From Endocalyx cinctus (taxonomy: Eukaryota > Ascomycota > Sordariomycetes > Amphisphaeriales > Apiosporaceae): DNA of 64,000 nucleotides. Each line of letters opens with the position of its first letter. Within the stretch, counting starts at the first letter, position 1. A program made the translations under genes and the position numbers. Below, in pieces: positions 1 to 11,250 of this stretch. Where the stretch lies: assembly GCA_001600455.1 (NCBI GenBank), contig BCKC01000006.1, positions 1,240,001 to 1,304,000 on the forward strand, given 5' to 3'. The notes beneath the pieces were generated by a model. It had not been told where the DNA came from. It saw only the letters and a list, made by a program, of their open reading frames with translations, and made no database searches.

Positions 1-1853
1 AGCTTGACGGGAGCTGCGAAAAGCGCGAAATATCAGGATTTCTTCATAGCGTAGTACGTATTAAAAAGCCTACACGCTTCTATTGCCGTAGCCCATAGTC
101 GAAGCTTCTTAGGGCTCAGAATGGCGTATATCGAGCCACTCGTTCCGAGTACTCGAGACTGCGCCTACTATTATTTGGAGTTGAAAAGTTTATTGACTGA
201 CATGGGGTGTGTCTGCTTACAGTGTTGTCTAATCGGGATTGTATATCGCGATGATATATGCGGCACCCCTATGCACCGCCAAGTATTCGAGCAGGTCCGC
301 ATCATGTTAGGACAGGCACTCCTATCCAGTCCACTGAACCTGGACGATATCAATGCTATTTTCATCTTAAGCAATAATGCCAATACACCGAACAGAGTGA
401 GTAAGATAGTGCCTACGCGGTTTATTGTGTTTTGAGTAGCAAAATAAAGAATAGTAGTTAACATCGAGGATATATGTTGTAGCAAGGGGCAGAGTACATT
501 GATAGTTGGCTCCTCACCGGATACTGCGCCAAACAAGCGATGCTGAGTATTTCTTTCTCTAAAATCGTCAACAGTATCAAACAAGGGAAGTCAACGGTGG
601 AAGATCGCCGGACAATTCGGCTCTGGTCTACGATATGTCTTCATCATCTTCAGTGAGTAAAACCTCCTTTAATTCGGAAATATTCAACTAGAACTCCTTA
701 AATATGGAGAGGGTGGTGGATGAATTACGAGTTGACATGTGATTACTCGGTGCCGTAGTTGGGCAGCCACGACAGGCAGAGAATCTACCATCTCAAGTTC
801 GTACATCAACCAGTGTAATATCTTGCTTAGCTTCTACGAGACAACCATGCAAGATGCGATGCTTGTGGCTGAAATCATGCTATACTCAATGCTCAACCAA
901 AAGCTGGCTCGGCAATCGTACCTAGGGGATGGGTGCGAGTGCGAAGAATTTCTCTCGTGGAAACAAAAATGGGGCCACCTCTTAGGTCAGTTAACCAAGG
1001 GCAACTGGGAAGCACGAGCACGCTGGATTACTAACGAGACGAGGAAATAGCACTCCCTACATCCTCGATGTTAAAAATAGGATACTACGCAGCCTGTCTG
1101 ATTCTCGCGGTTAGATCCCTCGAAGACACCGGCAACGCCCTCGGACCCACCGTATTCTTGTCTAACTCGACAAGCGGCGTGGATAATAATAAGCGGAACT
1201 CAGCCGAATCGAGTACGGACAGAAATCGGATGGTCGGCGGTGACAACGATAGAGATATCGGCGGGGCGCTCCTCCGTGTAAACGTATGCAGGTACGCGAT
1301 GATGATCTTGCAGACGTTCTTAGATACGACGCCGCGTTTCTTGATGGACGCGATACCGACATGTCTCTGCCTATGCATAGGGTATTGCGCGATCGTCCTA
1401 GCACATCATAACGAATCACAGTCAAGGATATCCGATCAAGTTAGTCTCGGTCTGATCAACCGTATCGATCAATGGATTCGAACAGCTCCCGGCAAGTCCT
1501 GGTCATTCAAATACGGCGAGCTGGCAAAGCAAAAGATAGAAGCTCGGATCAACCATAACAAGGGACGGGAAAAGGAACACGACGAACCAGGACTACGCAC
1601 GGCACGCGCCCGGAACCAAGAAACAACGTCCCGGCTCGTTAGCACTGACTTGGATACGTCTGCTGATTCGGCGCGGCCAACGGATCTAGCCCATTTACCA
1701 TCTCCCGGTTATACGACCGAGTTTGGTACTAGTGATATCCTTTCTCCTGCTGCTTGTAATGTCGGCCTGGAGTCATTTGATCTTCACGAACAGACAATAT
1801 TCCCGAGCATGGAAGATTTCTTCGGTGGTGGGTTCTTAGATTTGATGAAGTAG
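1..1853 (+). CDS. Fungal-specific transcription factor, C-terminal part (5' truncated by window edge)
   Basis: The 3' portion of a Zn2Cys6-family regulator. Exons that keep phase: <1..50, 99..396, 483..652, 759..985 and 1051..1853; the first junction (donor 51, acceptor 98) is the least certain. Visible pieces resemble the middle homology region of fungal regulators: a helix-rich stretch with PMHRQVFEQVR, SSPLNLDDINAIF and YINQCNILLSFYE, then KIGYYAACLILAVRSLE. The tail is disordered and ends in an acidic/aromatic motif (EDFFGGGFLDLMK), common at the C-terminus of these proteins and possibly an activation patch. The DNA-binding zinc cluster would lie before base 1 and is not seen. A 65-nt intron (986..1050) removes an apparent frame break after the third exon. 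The target pathway cannot be inferred. Confidence 0.78.
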
Positions 1854-2728
1854 CTACGAAGAGGCGTTTATCTCGTACACGTAGAGACACGAGAGAGACT
1901 AAGCACTTAATTTCAATTAACTTCAACACTTATTTAGACTTGCTTCCTTGATCAAATCAAATGATGGGGGAATATGGACTATGTTTACGATTCGTCAAAG
2001 TTTTGTTGATGTATAGGTTGGTTAATGGGGTAATTGACTGGAGATTTATGAAAAAGCCATATAGTTATACTACCTAGGTGGAAGGCGTCCACGGGTACTA
2101 ACTTAATTAAAAAAAAAAAAAAAAGAGTTGTGGCTAAAGGCGTATCTAATACTCCGTAAAGACGTATTTAATAAAGGCAAATAAATACGTAAATATATCT
2201 TTTTTCTCTCACTCTCTCTCTCTCTTTTTTTTTTCTGGAGCCTAGTAGTGTATGTAGAGCCTCTGCCCCTCCATTAACTCTCGGTGAATTTGCCCCTCCT
2301 TTCATTCTACGATTATACTATATACACCAATAAAGCCTTACATAGCTGCATAGGTATAGAACATGATATGAACGAAACAGGGGTGGACGGGGTTTCTATG
2401 GCTCGAAACCTTCTATTTTCTCCTACTAATATTTTCAGGTACAAGGTACACTAACTACACTATTATCTATTAATTTTATTATTATTGGTCTTGTGTTTAT
2501 TATTTTTTTTTTCTCTCTCTCTCAAACGGTCTACTTCTCTTTTCCTCTTGGGGAATGTATACAAAAACCAAGGACGTTTCTGTCTGCTGAAATTCTTGCT
2601 ACATCCTCACATAAGTGCTTATTAAAAAAAAAAAAAAGAAGAAATAGAAGCCATTCTCACACCCTTCTCGTGGTCTGTCTAATTCATATTTACATACAGA
2701 TTTATCATACTGTGTCTGTTCGTCTAAA
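1854..2728. other. Intergenic spacer, low complexity
   Basis: No gene seen. It holds the 3' flank of the transcription factor and the AT-rich leader of the phosphoribosyltransferase gene: A runs near 2109-2124 and 2624-2637, a CT-rich tract near 2200-2235, and one ACTCCGTA motif near 2150. Confidence 0.7.
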
Positions 2729-3862
2729 ATGGTGGAGAAAATCTATGTCACTTATAACGATGTAAGTTGTTTATGGTTTGTTTATTTTATAATTATTTTA
2801 TATATATATATATTTTTTTATTTTAGAGTTTTTTTTTTTTTTTCTCCCCCTTCCCTCCCCCGCCATGCGCAACCAACAAGTGCTTGCCCCGCGTTGTCAA
2901 CCACATCCTCCAATATGAGCGCATACAGAAAAATCATCTGTCTTCTTAAGAAATCTTAGTTTGAAACCAAACGCGATCATGAATAAGAAACTGCTCAATT
3001 ATATATACCTATAAAATGGCATATATATATGTATATCCAATATGTATATGTATATGCGTGTGTTTCTTCTTGCGGTATGCCTGTAATTACTAATCTCACC
3101 ATGTGTGACATAATAGGTGCATAAGCTCTGTCAAGAGGCTGCTGCAACCATGCTGGAGTCTTTTAAGCCTCAGCTTATGATCGCCATCGGCGGAGGTGGC
3201 TATGTCCCCGCGCGAATTCTGCGTTCGTTTCTTAAGCAACCGGGCAGTCCCAATATTCCTATTCAGGCTATCGGCCTTTCTCTTTACGAGGAACTCCCCG
3301 TCTCGCATCCGTCGAATTCAACCACCGGCGCTGTTGATAAAATCGGCACCAAGGTCACCCGTACCCAGTGGCTCGATTTAAGCAGTTTAGGAGAGATGGA
3401 GAATCTCGTGGGGAAGCGCATTTTGATTGTAGATGAGGTTGATGATACTCGGACCACCTTGGAATATGCCGTCAAGGAGCTCGAGAAGGACGTCGAGGCC
3501 GCTCAGCAAAAGTTAGGCCGAGGGAGCGAGAAGACCCAGTTTAGTATATTTGTTCTCCATGTAAGTCGTTGACCCTCTATCTCCATGTTTTTCCTTTCCA
3601 CCGCATGTTTTTTTTTTTTTTTTTTTCACCCAACGATGAGCACGCGAAAAGGAGAAATTGTCGATTGACCGGTTTGACGTAGAACAAGGATAAGAAAAAG
3701 AAGGGCACTCTGCCGAGTGATATGATCGAGGAGAATCGATACTTGGCCGCGCGGACCGTAGACGACGTGTGGATCTGCTATCCATGGGAAGCGACTGATA
3801 TTGATGAACACGATAAGTTGGCTCAAGAGCAGAAGAACCGATCTGGTAGTTTCGCGTCGTAG
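2729..3862 (+). CDS. xpt1: Xanthine phosphoribosyltransferase (purine salvage)
   Basis: Three exons: 2729..2761, 3117..3560 and 3683..3862, about 218 aa, the usual length of yeast Xpt1. The first exon encodes only MVEKIYVTYND and is followed by a 355-nt intron, long for this window. Type I phosphoribosyltransferases transfer a 5-phosphoribosyl group from PRPP to a purine, here probably xanthine, in the cytosol. Family signatures are present in order: IAIGGGGYVPARILRSFLK (PPi loop), IQAIGLSLYEELPV, TRTQWLD, the PRPP-binding motif ILIVDEVDDTRTT, then FVLHNKDKKKKG and a C-terminal WICYPWEATDIDEH. The match to the Xpt1 family runs nearly end to end; a hypoxanthine-preferring paralogue is the only real alternative. 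Confidence 0.94.
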
Positions 3863-3943
3863 AGACTTCCTAGCTCGACCGCCATGGTAGAGGAGGGGAC
3901 GAAGAAGAAGAAGAAGAAGAAGAAGGATAGATTACACACACAT

Positions 3944-3976
<33 letters not shown>

Positions 3977-4252
3977 GGAAGAAACCCCCCATATAGAGAG
4001 AATATAACCTTTTCTTTTTCTAGATGTAGCTTCTCGTGATAAGATAGCAGCTCCGAAAACTAGCTTCGCCGCCAACGGTTTAATATTATAAAGGCATGCA
4101 AGCGCGAGATCTGAACCTGCCTTGACGACCCTCACTCGAGTATACGGATGGGTTTGTATGTACCTTCAGGCACTAGAGGTAAAGTACCATGACTTCTTGT
4201 TTTGAAGACTATGTAAAATCATACGAAAAGGGTATATACGCGTCTTCCTCTA
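3863..4252. other. Convergent spacer with microsatellites
   Basis: 3' flanks of two convergent genes. It contains a (GAA)n tract near 3901-3926, a (CA)n tract near 3935-3956 and an A run near 3957-3976. No coding signal. Confidence 0.75.
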
Positions 4253-5212
4253 TTATGTATCAACTGTTTCTTCTCTGTTGTGCTTTTCTTTTAGCTTCTT
4301 CTCGTGCTTCATAAATTCCCGGATACCGACGGGCACATTCTTGTAAAGGTCCTCGTCCCATAGGTTCTTCGTTATCTTAGGTCTGTCGGCCTTCTTTAAT
4401 TCGCGGGCCCGCCAGCTCGTTTCGCTACCGCCCCCATCGTCATCCATCGTCGTAGCAATAGCTTCGTTATTAATATCAGTTCCGGCCCCCGAAACTTCAT
4501 TCTCAACGGGTTTAGCGCCTTCTCGCAGGTTCGAGTAAGGTTCTGCGCGCTGCGCTTGTAGTGCCTGGTCTGCTTTAGCCGAAGCTATGGCGTATTCTTC
4601 CATCTCGTCACGAAAACGCTCCCAGACGCAATTGACGCAGCCGCTCATGCAGCAATTGTCCGGTTCCTCGGGTTTCGGCGGGACTAGTACACCGGCGATT
4701 AGCGTGCTTCGATTACGGAGAGATTCGAGGCGATCGGCCCGATCAGCAGGACCAGCTAAACTCGAGCCAAAAATGATGCGCGCCTTTTCTTTCCCACTTA
4801 CAGGAGTGGCGGGGACCTCGGGTGAAGATGATGATGTTGCGGGAGGGGGCGAGGGGGCGCCGTCTTGAGCGGAGGAAGTCGTAGTGTCGTTATTCTTCTT
4901 CTTCACCGGGGTTTTCTTTACCGTCGTTCGAGGAGACTTGGGTGATGAAGTAGGAGGATCCTCCGGCTTAACATCCGGTACAGGTTGAGGTTTGTTGAGA
5001 ATTGATTCATAGTAGGGACCTATTGGTACAGTCTGCTCAAATGTTTGAGACTCTCCAGGTGTGCCTCCAGGTAATTTTCCTTTGCTGCTGGCAGTTGTTG
5101 AGAGGGGGGCTCGGGAAATGTGAGATTGTCGCAAACCATTTCCCAGTTGCGCAACTTGCACAAAGGACCTAATACTATGTCGCATTGTATTCATAATGAT
5201 ATATGCTTGCAA
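4253..5212 (-). CDS. Mitochondrial oxidoreductase-like domain protein
   Basis: Single-exon gene, 319 aa if the first ATG is used; later in-frame ATGs at codons 7 and 10 are possible starts. The N-terminus (MRHSIRSFVQVAQLGNGLRQ) is basic and Ser/Arg-rich, as in a mitochondrial targeting peptide. A long disordered Pro/Ser/Thr-rich region follows to about residue 165. Around residues 180-215 lies the Cys-containing core NCCMSGCVNCVWERFRDEME, which matches the 'oxidoreductase-like, N-terminal' family (Pfam Oxidored-like), a short domain with conserved CxxxCxxC cysteines found in fungal mitochondrial proteins. The C-terminal third contains a conserved-looking segment ending in NVPVGIREFMKHEKKLKEKH. 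The biochemical reaction of this family is not established. Convergent with the xpt1-like gene. Confidence 0.8.
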   Translation of the reverse strand: MQAYIIMNTMRHSIRSFVQVAQLGNGLRQSHISRAPLSTTASSKGKLPGGTPGESQTFEQTVPIGPYYESILNKPQPVPDVKPEDPPTSSPKSPRTTVKKTPVKKKNNDTTTSSAQDGAPSPPPATSSSSPEVPATPVSGKEKARIIFGSSLAGPADRADRLESLRNRSTLIAGVLVPPKPEEPDNCCMSGCVNCVWERFRDEMEEYAIASAKADQALQAQRAEPYSNLREGAKPVENEVSGAGTDINNEAIATTMDDDGGGSETSWRARELKKADRPKITKNLWDEDLYKNVPVGIREFMKHEKKLKEKHNREETVDT

Positions 5213-5499
5213 AATTATTGAAAGTCTGAGGTGGTGAAGTAAACTTGGTAATAGATATTATGTATTGTATTTCTTTTATTTAAAAGAGAGAGAAGAAAGA
5301 GAGAGAAAAAGGGAATAAAAGAAAATATATCAAAGCGCATGATTTTCTTCCATAACAGTCATTAAGGATTAAAATGACGTTTTTGAGATTACAACCTTGG
5401 ACAATTGAAAGCACGTGATCGATCCTTTTCACTGTAATGGATACTGAATACCTGTCTGAGTACCTGGGATTTCTAGGTACTTAATTGTTATTATGCCTT

Positions 5500-5560
5500 A
5501 CGCCCGAAGAGGGCCAAATACTCAGGTACTTACCTAGGTAGGTAGGTAGTCAGGTAGTGT
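5500..5560. repeat. TACCTAGGTA-type palindromic repeat cluster
   Basis: Tandem and overlapping copies of CTTACCTAGGTAGGTAGGTAG plus related AGGTACTTA units. Similar clusters recur across the gene-poor spacers of this window. Confidence 0.7.
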
Positions 5561-5632
5561 ACATTAATAATTCGACGATCAAGCTCCATTCATGTCCAGT
5601 TCTATTTATTACCTTTAGGGTTTCTAGTACTA

Positions 5633-5982
5633 CCCGTGCTACGCCCCACTTATAAGGGATTCGTTTGGGACTCACCACTATAAGTGGTGCTCACCACTCA
5701 TTTAGCAAAATACAGTAAAAGCTTTCTCCGATATTTACGTCAATTCCGAAAATATTTGTAAGACCCAAAATATACATATATGAAGATTAAGCAAAACTTT
5801 TGAATTATAAAGTAAGTGGTTTTGTTTTTTGATCTGTTGAATTAGAATCTATAAAATGGAAAGTTTGGAAGTATTTTTACTATGTGTTACCTAGTAAAAG
5901 ATACCTTTGCTAAATGAGTGGTGAGCACCACTTATAGTGGTGAGTCCCAAACGAATCCCTTATAAGTGGGGCGTAGCACGAG
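5633..5982. mobile_element. MITE-like element with 77-bp terminal inverted repeats
   Basis: Left arm 5633-5709 and right arm 5906-5982 are reverse complements over 77 bases with one mismatch (position 2 of the arm). The 196-bp core is AT-rich and non-coding, so the element cannot encode a transposase. TA dinucleotides flank both ends (5631-5632 and 5983-5984), as expected of a TA target-site duplication of the Tc1/mariner superfamily. Because AGTACT also occurs at both outer edges, the exact ends could shift by a few bases. Each arm carries its own small palindrome (CACCACT-ATA-AGTGGTG). Near-identity of the arms suggests a recent insertion or hairpin-based homogenisation. Confidence 0.8.
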
Positions 5983-6039
5983 TACTGTCTCGGCTGACTG
6001 CTGAAGAAGATAAGATAAGATTTCCTGTCAGTATTATGG

Positions 6040-6190
6040 GGTTATTTAGTACGGAATACTCCGTACCTACCTATTCATTAACAACAACAAGACTTACTAA
6101 AGTACCCTAGGTACCTAGGCCTAGCCTGGAGGTAGGTATTTAAGTGCCTACCTAGTACTTAGCAGGTAGGTACCTAGGTACTTAGGAATA
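6040..6190. repeat. TACCTAGGTA / TACGGAGTA repeat cluster
   Basis: Dense run of GGTACCTAGG, CTACCTAG and GGTAGGTACCTAGGTAC units, preceded by the self-complementary ACGGAATACTCCGT at about 6051-6064. Confidence 0.7.
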
Positions 6191-6493
6191 TAGTGGATAG
6201 TACCAGACGCGTTCACTAAGCGCGTTGCCAGTACCTGAATATATTTATCAACAATCAATTATACAAAAGACATATCTGAACCTAATGCCAATTGTTCATA
6301 GAGATGCTTATTTCATTGAATTAGATTATTGGTTTTCTTATGCACACGTACATATCGTTTATGTATATCATAATCACTGTCTCTTGTTGTTAATATCTCA
6401 AGTACCTTCTCGTATCAAAAAAGAAAGAAGGAGAAGAGTGAAACTTGTCAATTAGCTACTAATATGTCACGATAAAATAGGACAACACTCGTA

Positions 6494-8703
6494 GTGAAAC
6501 CTGGAATTGCTATGGAAACATCTACTGCAAAACGGCGAAAAACATCGCCCACTACAAGTGTTCCGGTACCAGTTAGATCAGCATTGGATGGTTCTGTTAG
6601 GCAACCTACGCAGCATCCCAGACCTTCGTTCGCATCCCCGACAAAATCCAGCCTTGCAAGATCCAATCCCGATATATTAGAACGCAAATCCCTAAACAAA
6701 TCCCAATGGTCGAACAATAACGAGCTGGTCGCTTCCGAACCTGCAAGTGAAGCAGCTGCGCCTGATAGCGACTCTGAGTTGGTTTCTGCGCAGTTAGAGG
6801 CGGAGTCAGAAACTGGGCGGAATGATGATCTTTCAGTTGGCAATGTGGAACTAAACCATCGACCCCAAAGTCCAGTCAGACGTGCCATAGGAGGTATGGC
6901 TTCGAAACCAAAGAGAACACCCAGTAAACCATCTCCAAGACCTTTACCGCCCCCTCCCGCAGAAGAAGAGGAGTTAATAGACCCATTTAAGGGTCGCCGA
7001 AGGTTACGTCGCTCCCCTCCCCCTGGCGTTCTTCCGAATGTTGTCACGGAGGAGCCGGAGTTACCACCCACTCCAACTCAAAAGGGAATTTCAAATCCTT
7101 CTTCCATCACCACTTCGCCCATCGGAATCCACAGCACACCCTCTAAAAGAAGGCCGAGGCGAAGTAAAATATTCGCCGAGACGATGAAGAAGAGTTCCCC
7201 ATTGAAGCAGCCTCCTTTACGACCCGTCGATCTAGATCTACCAAACGCCAACGATTCTGCGCCGATACAAGAGCATAACGGTATACCTGGAGACGATCCG
7301 AAACCTCCTAGGGGCGAGAAGCAGAGGTTGGGGCCACACCCATCTCGAAATATCGAGGAATCAGATTCTTTGGCGACCAAGAGAACCTTGAGAGACTCAC
7401 TCCTAGAGGAAGTTGCGAGACTTCAAGAGGATGCGAGATTGGCTTCTCATGAAAACAATCGACTCTATCACTCGCACATGCACCCATCCCCTTCCGAGAT
7501 GCCAGGTCCTATCGAAGAAGGAAGTCTATTAGATTTGCTTCGTCGGCACGCGCTTCCAGAAGAAAAGGAGGCGTCGAATAAGCCAATAGAAGATCTGTTA
7601 GAAGCTGCATTGAACCCTGTTGTCTTCCTCCCCTTTGGAAAAAACAACTGCACACTATTCCCTATTCACTCACATCAATTTGAAAACGGCGAAGAAGGCG
7701 ACAGTTCAACCCCCATCTCGCACCATCCAATCCTCATGACGGCAGATGAGGAACTGCCGTACCTGCAGGTTTTCACACCACTCACATTTAGCTCTTCTGT
7801 CTCGATTATACCTAGAGAGGCTCAGAATGGTAACCCAAGTCCGTTGATGCAGAGACACATTATATATGCCTCATCAGCAGTCCCCGGCTTGTTTACGGCC
7901 AATATTGAACTCGTAGTTAATAGCAAAACATTATCAATCATCAACCTGTCTGTACCACGACTAGAACCATCTTCGGTCGGAGAGCTTGGGTTGTTCATAG
8001 AGAAGATCATCCAAAACGGTGGAAATAAAAACACTAACAACACTGCCCTAACCAAGAACGTCAGTGTGATCGCTTGGGCTATGAACGAGTGGGTGCGCCT
8101 CGGTACAAAGAGGGCAAATTTTTGGTGTACTGTAAAGAGAGAATTGGGAGATACGGGAAGTCTCATCCAATGCGCGAAATATATGAGGAAAGGCCTAGGC
8201 AGAAGGAAAAAACGTGCGGGAAGACCAGCTGCAGAAGGTGAAGATGAAGCAGTAATAGGAGACGGGCATGATGAGACAAACAAGGGCTCTTTCACTAAAG
8301 CTGAGATGCTTGCTCATTTTGGGACGTCTAGCCTGGATTTAGAACTTGCCAGTTTGAAAAATGCCGTACGACCTCCCATCCTCCGCATCGAATGGCGGAT
8401 CGAGTTCGACTGGACAGGTGAAGGTCAAAGTAAGATCGGACTTCGAGCTGACCTCCCAAGTAGATGTAAGTATATTGGTCCACCGTGTATCCCCCCTCCC
8501 CCTTGTCCCGCTTTTCCTCTTACCCATTAACGTGACCTTATTTGACTAACATATCAATGTTCCCAGGGCATGGATGCGATAATGAGAAAAGTTTAACAAA
8601 CTTGCCGAATATATTTGACAAGCTCTTGCAGGAGAGCAAAGATCCGATGGAGGCGCTGAAGACGGTCATAGCGTTGGTCCTCGGTGACCAGGAAAAAAGA
8701 TGA
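6494..8703 (+). CDS. Conserved coiled-coil protein, possible kinetochore (CCAN/RWD-type) subunit
   Basis: Two exons, 6494..8465 and 8567..8703, about 702 aa; an in-frame ATG at 6512 (METSTAKRRKTSP) is an equally likely start. Residues 1-250 are disordered and basic (KRRKTSP, RRRLRRSPPP, SKRRPRRSK), consistent with a nuclear protein. A short coiled coil follows near residues 295-325 (LLEEVARLQEDARLASHENNR). The ordered C-terminal half begins with ELPYLQVFTPLTFSSSVSII and ends, after the intron, in NLPNIFDKLLQ and a helix ALKTVIALVLG. This layout (disordered basic N-terminus, coiled coil, then two alpha/beta modules) resembles tandem-RWD subunits of the COMA/CENP-O/P complex, but no diagnostic motif is visible, so the role is a guess. 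The gene model itself is solid. Confidence 0.7.
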
Positions 8704-9137
8704 CGGATAGACGGATCGTTGTTCATTTTGCAGAGCTTGAATCCTCAGTAGTTGATGTTTAGGGGAATGATTATATGATGTACGATGGTAGAAGACACGT
8801 TTACAATAGCCTGGTGTTAGGTGAAAAGCCCCAGATTTCGTTTACAAGCTCGGTGGACAACGAGTAGCAGAAGATTCAACAATGAGCTTAAAGATATTTT
8901 GGTGTGGAATAATGTCACAGGGCTCGGCTCTATCTTGGTACTATACTCGAAGGAGCCCCTTAATTACGTCTCGTCTGTTTTGATACATTGAGCAGATATC
9001 ACAGCATACCATTTCCCCATTATCCCCTGCTGTCGAGTGTCCGCTCCCACACTTAATCATTCCGTTGACCTCGCTAGGGTTATGGATGGGGTGCCTCAAC
9101 AGAATATCCGTATAGATAGACGCAGAAACATGCGCTC
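8704..9137. other. Convergent spacer
   Basis: 3' flanks of the + strand coiled-coil gene and the - strand DPM3 gene. Nothing recognised. Confidence 0.65.
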
Positions 9138-9617
9138 TCAATCCACTTCAACGCCCAGACCGCGGAGGTCTTTCTTAGCTAGTTCGATCTCGGCCATGAG
9201 CTCCTTGTGAGCATCGGGTACATCGTTGAACGTCATCACGTTCCAGCCTAGACGAGCTAGAAGATACGCGCCGAAGGAGACGAGGAGCCAAAAGGGGAGC
9301 TATAATCATCCGATACATCTCTTAGTAAATTGCAATTCAAATTTCATATGTCTTTGTTCTTATTATCCGAGGATGTAACGTACCACGGGAACGATCTCAC
9401 TCTGGATCAAAGGGGGGAGATCCACGAGTTGTAAGTAGAGGGCCAGGTAGAGCTGTAGAAAAAGAAAGGATTATTAGCTAAGTTAACACAACGTAATTGC
9501 TCCTAGCAATTTTCATGTCTACACGACGCGATTTGTTCTGGGGACGAGGGCAAACAATGAGAGGCGTACAGAGGTGACGAGAAGACCGACGGAGATGGTC
9601 TGGAGTGCGCGTGTCAT
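9138..9617 (-). CDS. dpm3: Dolichol-phosphate mannosyltransferase subunit 3
   Basis: Small gene of three exons on the minus strand: 9617..9570, 9452..9384 and 9299..9138. All junctions are phase 0 with GTACGC and GTACGT donors. The product is 92 aa, the size of human DPM3. It starts MTRALQTISVGLLVTS, has two membrane segments (about residues 5-28 and 40-60, including LPFWLLVSFGAYLLARLGW) and a cytosolic helix with the family hallmark FNDVPDAHKELMAEIELAKK followed by DLRGLGVEVD. DPM3 tethers the catalytic DPM1 subunit to the ER membrane; the complex makes dolichol-phosphate-mannose for N-glycans, O-mannosylation and GPI anchors. None of its exons is a long open frame, so automated calls can miss it. 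Confidence 0.9.
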
Positions 9618-10044
9618 CTTGCCTGGTTTGGCGGTAGATTAAAAAGAGTATTATTAAAATAGAGTGAACCCGGGTTTTCTCGTAGGAAGGGTGGGGGAAA
9701 AAAGAACAAGACAAAAGATGCCTTGTAAAGAAAAAGTAGAATAAGGGTTGAAAATGAGTGACTCGAAATAAATTAATGTAAATTAGGATACGTGAAGTTG
9801 GCCGATGTTTAATGTTCGAGGACACTTTTTCTCAATGGACTGTAGCATTGGTAGTTCGCGCTGACCCCTTGTAAATATAGAAGGAGTAGGAGACTTAGAG
9901 TAGGGGTCTGAACAAAATGACCAGGCTATGTAATAAGTGATAATATAGAATTATACTATTTATGCAACTAATGATTCCAATTTTTAGTCCCTCCGCCCCT
10001 TTTCATCTCTTGCTTTTCCCGGCCGATGTTTAACTTACACGTAG
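9618..10044. other. Spacer upstream of dpm3
   Basis: Promoter side of dpm3 and 3' flank of the reductase gene, both on the minus strand. AT-rich with a purine-rich stretch near 9690-9750. No gene seen. Confidence 0.65.
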
Positions 10045-11250
10045 TTATTTCTCCAAATCAAACATGGAAGCGACAAAATCTCGAATTATATCTTCATCAC
10101 TAGCGAATCCTACTTGGCCAACTTGTTGCAGAATCTCTTCAGCTCTTGCAATCGGTCCAGGCGCACAAGATAAATCCCTGCCTGGTATATTCTGATCGTC
10201 ACCTTTTACTAATTCGGGACGATGAGGATACAATTCGCGGACACGTCTTCGCATGTCGTCCCATGACCTGTTAACGTTATAGGCAAAGATACGCTCATTT
10301 TTAACCGAAGCCAACACGAGAGCTGCCACGAGTAGGCGAGCTGAGTCTTGAACATCGGTGAAAAATGCTTTTATGGCGATTGGCTTAGTAATCAACATTT
10401 CAAATATGAAGAGAGAAAATATGCCATATGGTACGCAGGGAGACCTACCAAGTTGAAGACCAATATCCTTCCATTCACCTCGAAGGACTAGCTTTAGCTG
10501 CCCGATCGAGGATGAAGGCCCGATGTTGATGTTCTCTATGTCTAAAACACGACCAAATTGACCGTCGGGCACGACACAGCTTGCCTCAAAAGGGGGTTTG
10601 TTCTTTTTCATCCAGTCCCAAAATGCGAGCTCTGCCAAGGTTCGTCCCGCGCTATATACCGTCATCATTCTCTGGAAGGAGGTATCTGTTGATCCGTTCC
10701 AAGCCTCCTTTACGGCGTCGTGATTGAAAGTATTAACGGTCAATTCGTGCGGTCTGTTATCATATACGGTAGTGCTGACTGCTTTGGAGCTAGAACTCAA
10801 GACATAACGGCGCACGCCTGCACGGGCAGCTGCTTCGAGGGTATTAATCACGCCTTTGATCATTGGGTTGATTGCTTTAGTGGGATCTGCGTTAAAGACG
10901 ATAGGCATGGAAGGGTATATCACCCCAGAAGCCCCTAGAGTGGAATAATATCATGTTTAGTGAATATTGGTGCGAAGGGTGACTGCTGGCTCGGCTGTAC
11001 CTTTGAAGGCCTCGTCAAATGCACCTTCGACTTGAAAATCAAGAACTTGGACAAGATGAAATCTCCCAGGCCACTTTTCATCAAATAGCTTGTGCATCCA
11101 GTCGTGGTGACGCTTGGTATCTCGAACCGTGCCGCGAACCCGGTAACCAGCTTGCAAGAGTTTTTCGCACGTCTCGGTAGCCATATATCCATTGGCTCCA
11201 ATGACCACCATGGTGGAGTCTGATGGGATGGCACGATTAGTAATAAACAT
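10045..11250 (-). CDS. NAD(P)-dependent reductase, extended SDR family (dihydroflavonol reductase/GRE2-like)
   Basis: Two exons, 11250..11001 and 10934..10045, giving 379 aa. The start at MFITNRAIPSDSTMVVIG fits because the Rossmann motif GANGYMA follows at about residues 18-24, with an acidic/basic turn GYRVRGTVRDTKRH typical of NADPH-using members. The middle has RRYVLSSSSKAV and a long substrate region (ASCVVPDGQFGRVLD). The catalytic tetrad segment reads MTVYSAGRTLAE: the Tyr is present but the usual YxxxK lysine is arginine. Extended SDRs of this class reduce ketones or aldehydes in the cytosol; the substrate cannot be predicted. It is divergent from the eL13 gene and lies in no recognisable pathway cluster. 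Confidence 0.86.

Larger units (their letters stand above)
5213..6493. other. Divergent promoter region containing a MITE-like element and palindromic repeats
   Basis: 1.28-kb spacer between two divergent genes. It holds the inverted-repeat element at 5633-5982 and TACCTAGGTA-type arrays on either side (about 5500-5560 and 6040-6190). No coding signal; small open frames here are AT-rich and unlike any family I know. Confidence 0.75.

Noticed and set aside
10045..11250. A secondary-metabolite cluster around the SDR reductase
   Set aside because: The neighbours are dpm3, rpl13 and the SmgGDS-like gene, all housekeeping; no synthase, P450 or transporter is adjacent.
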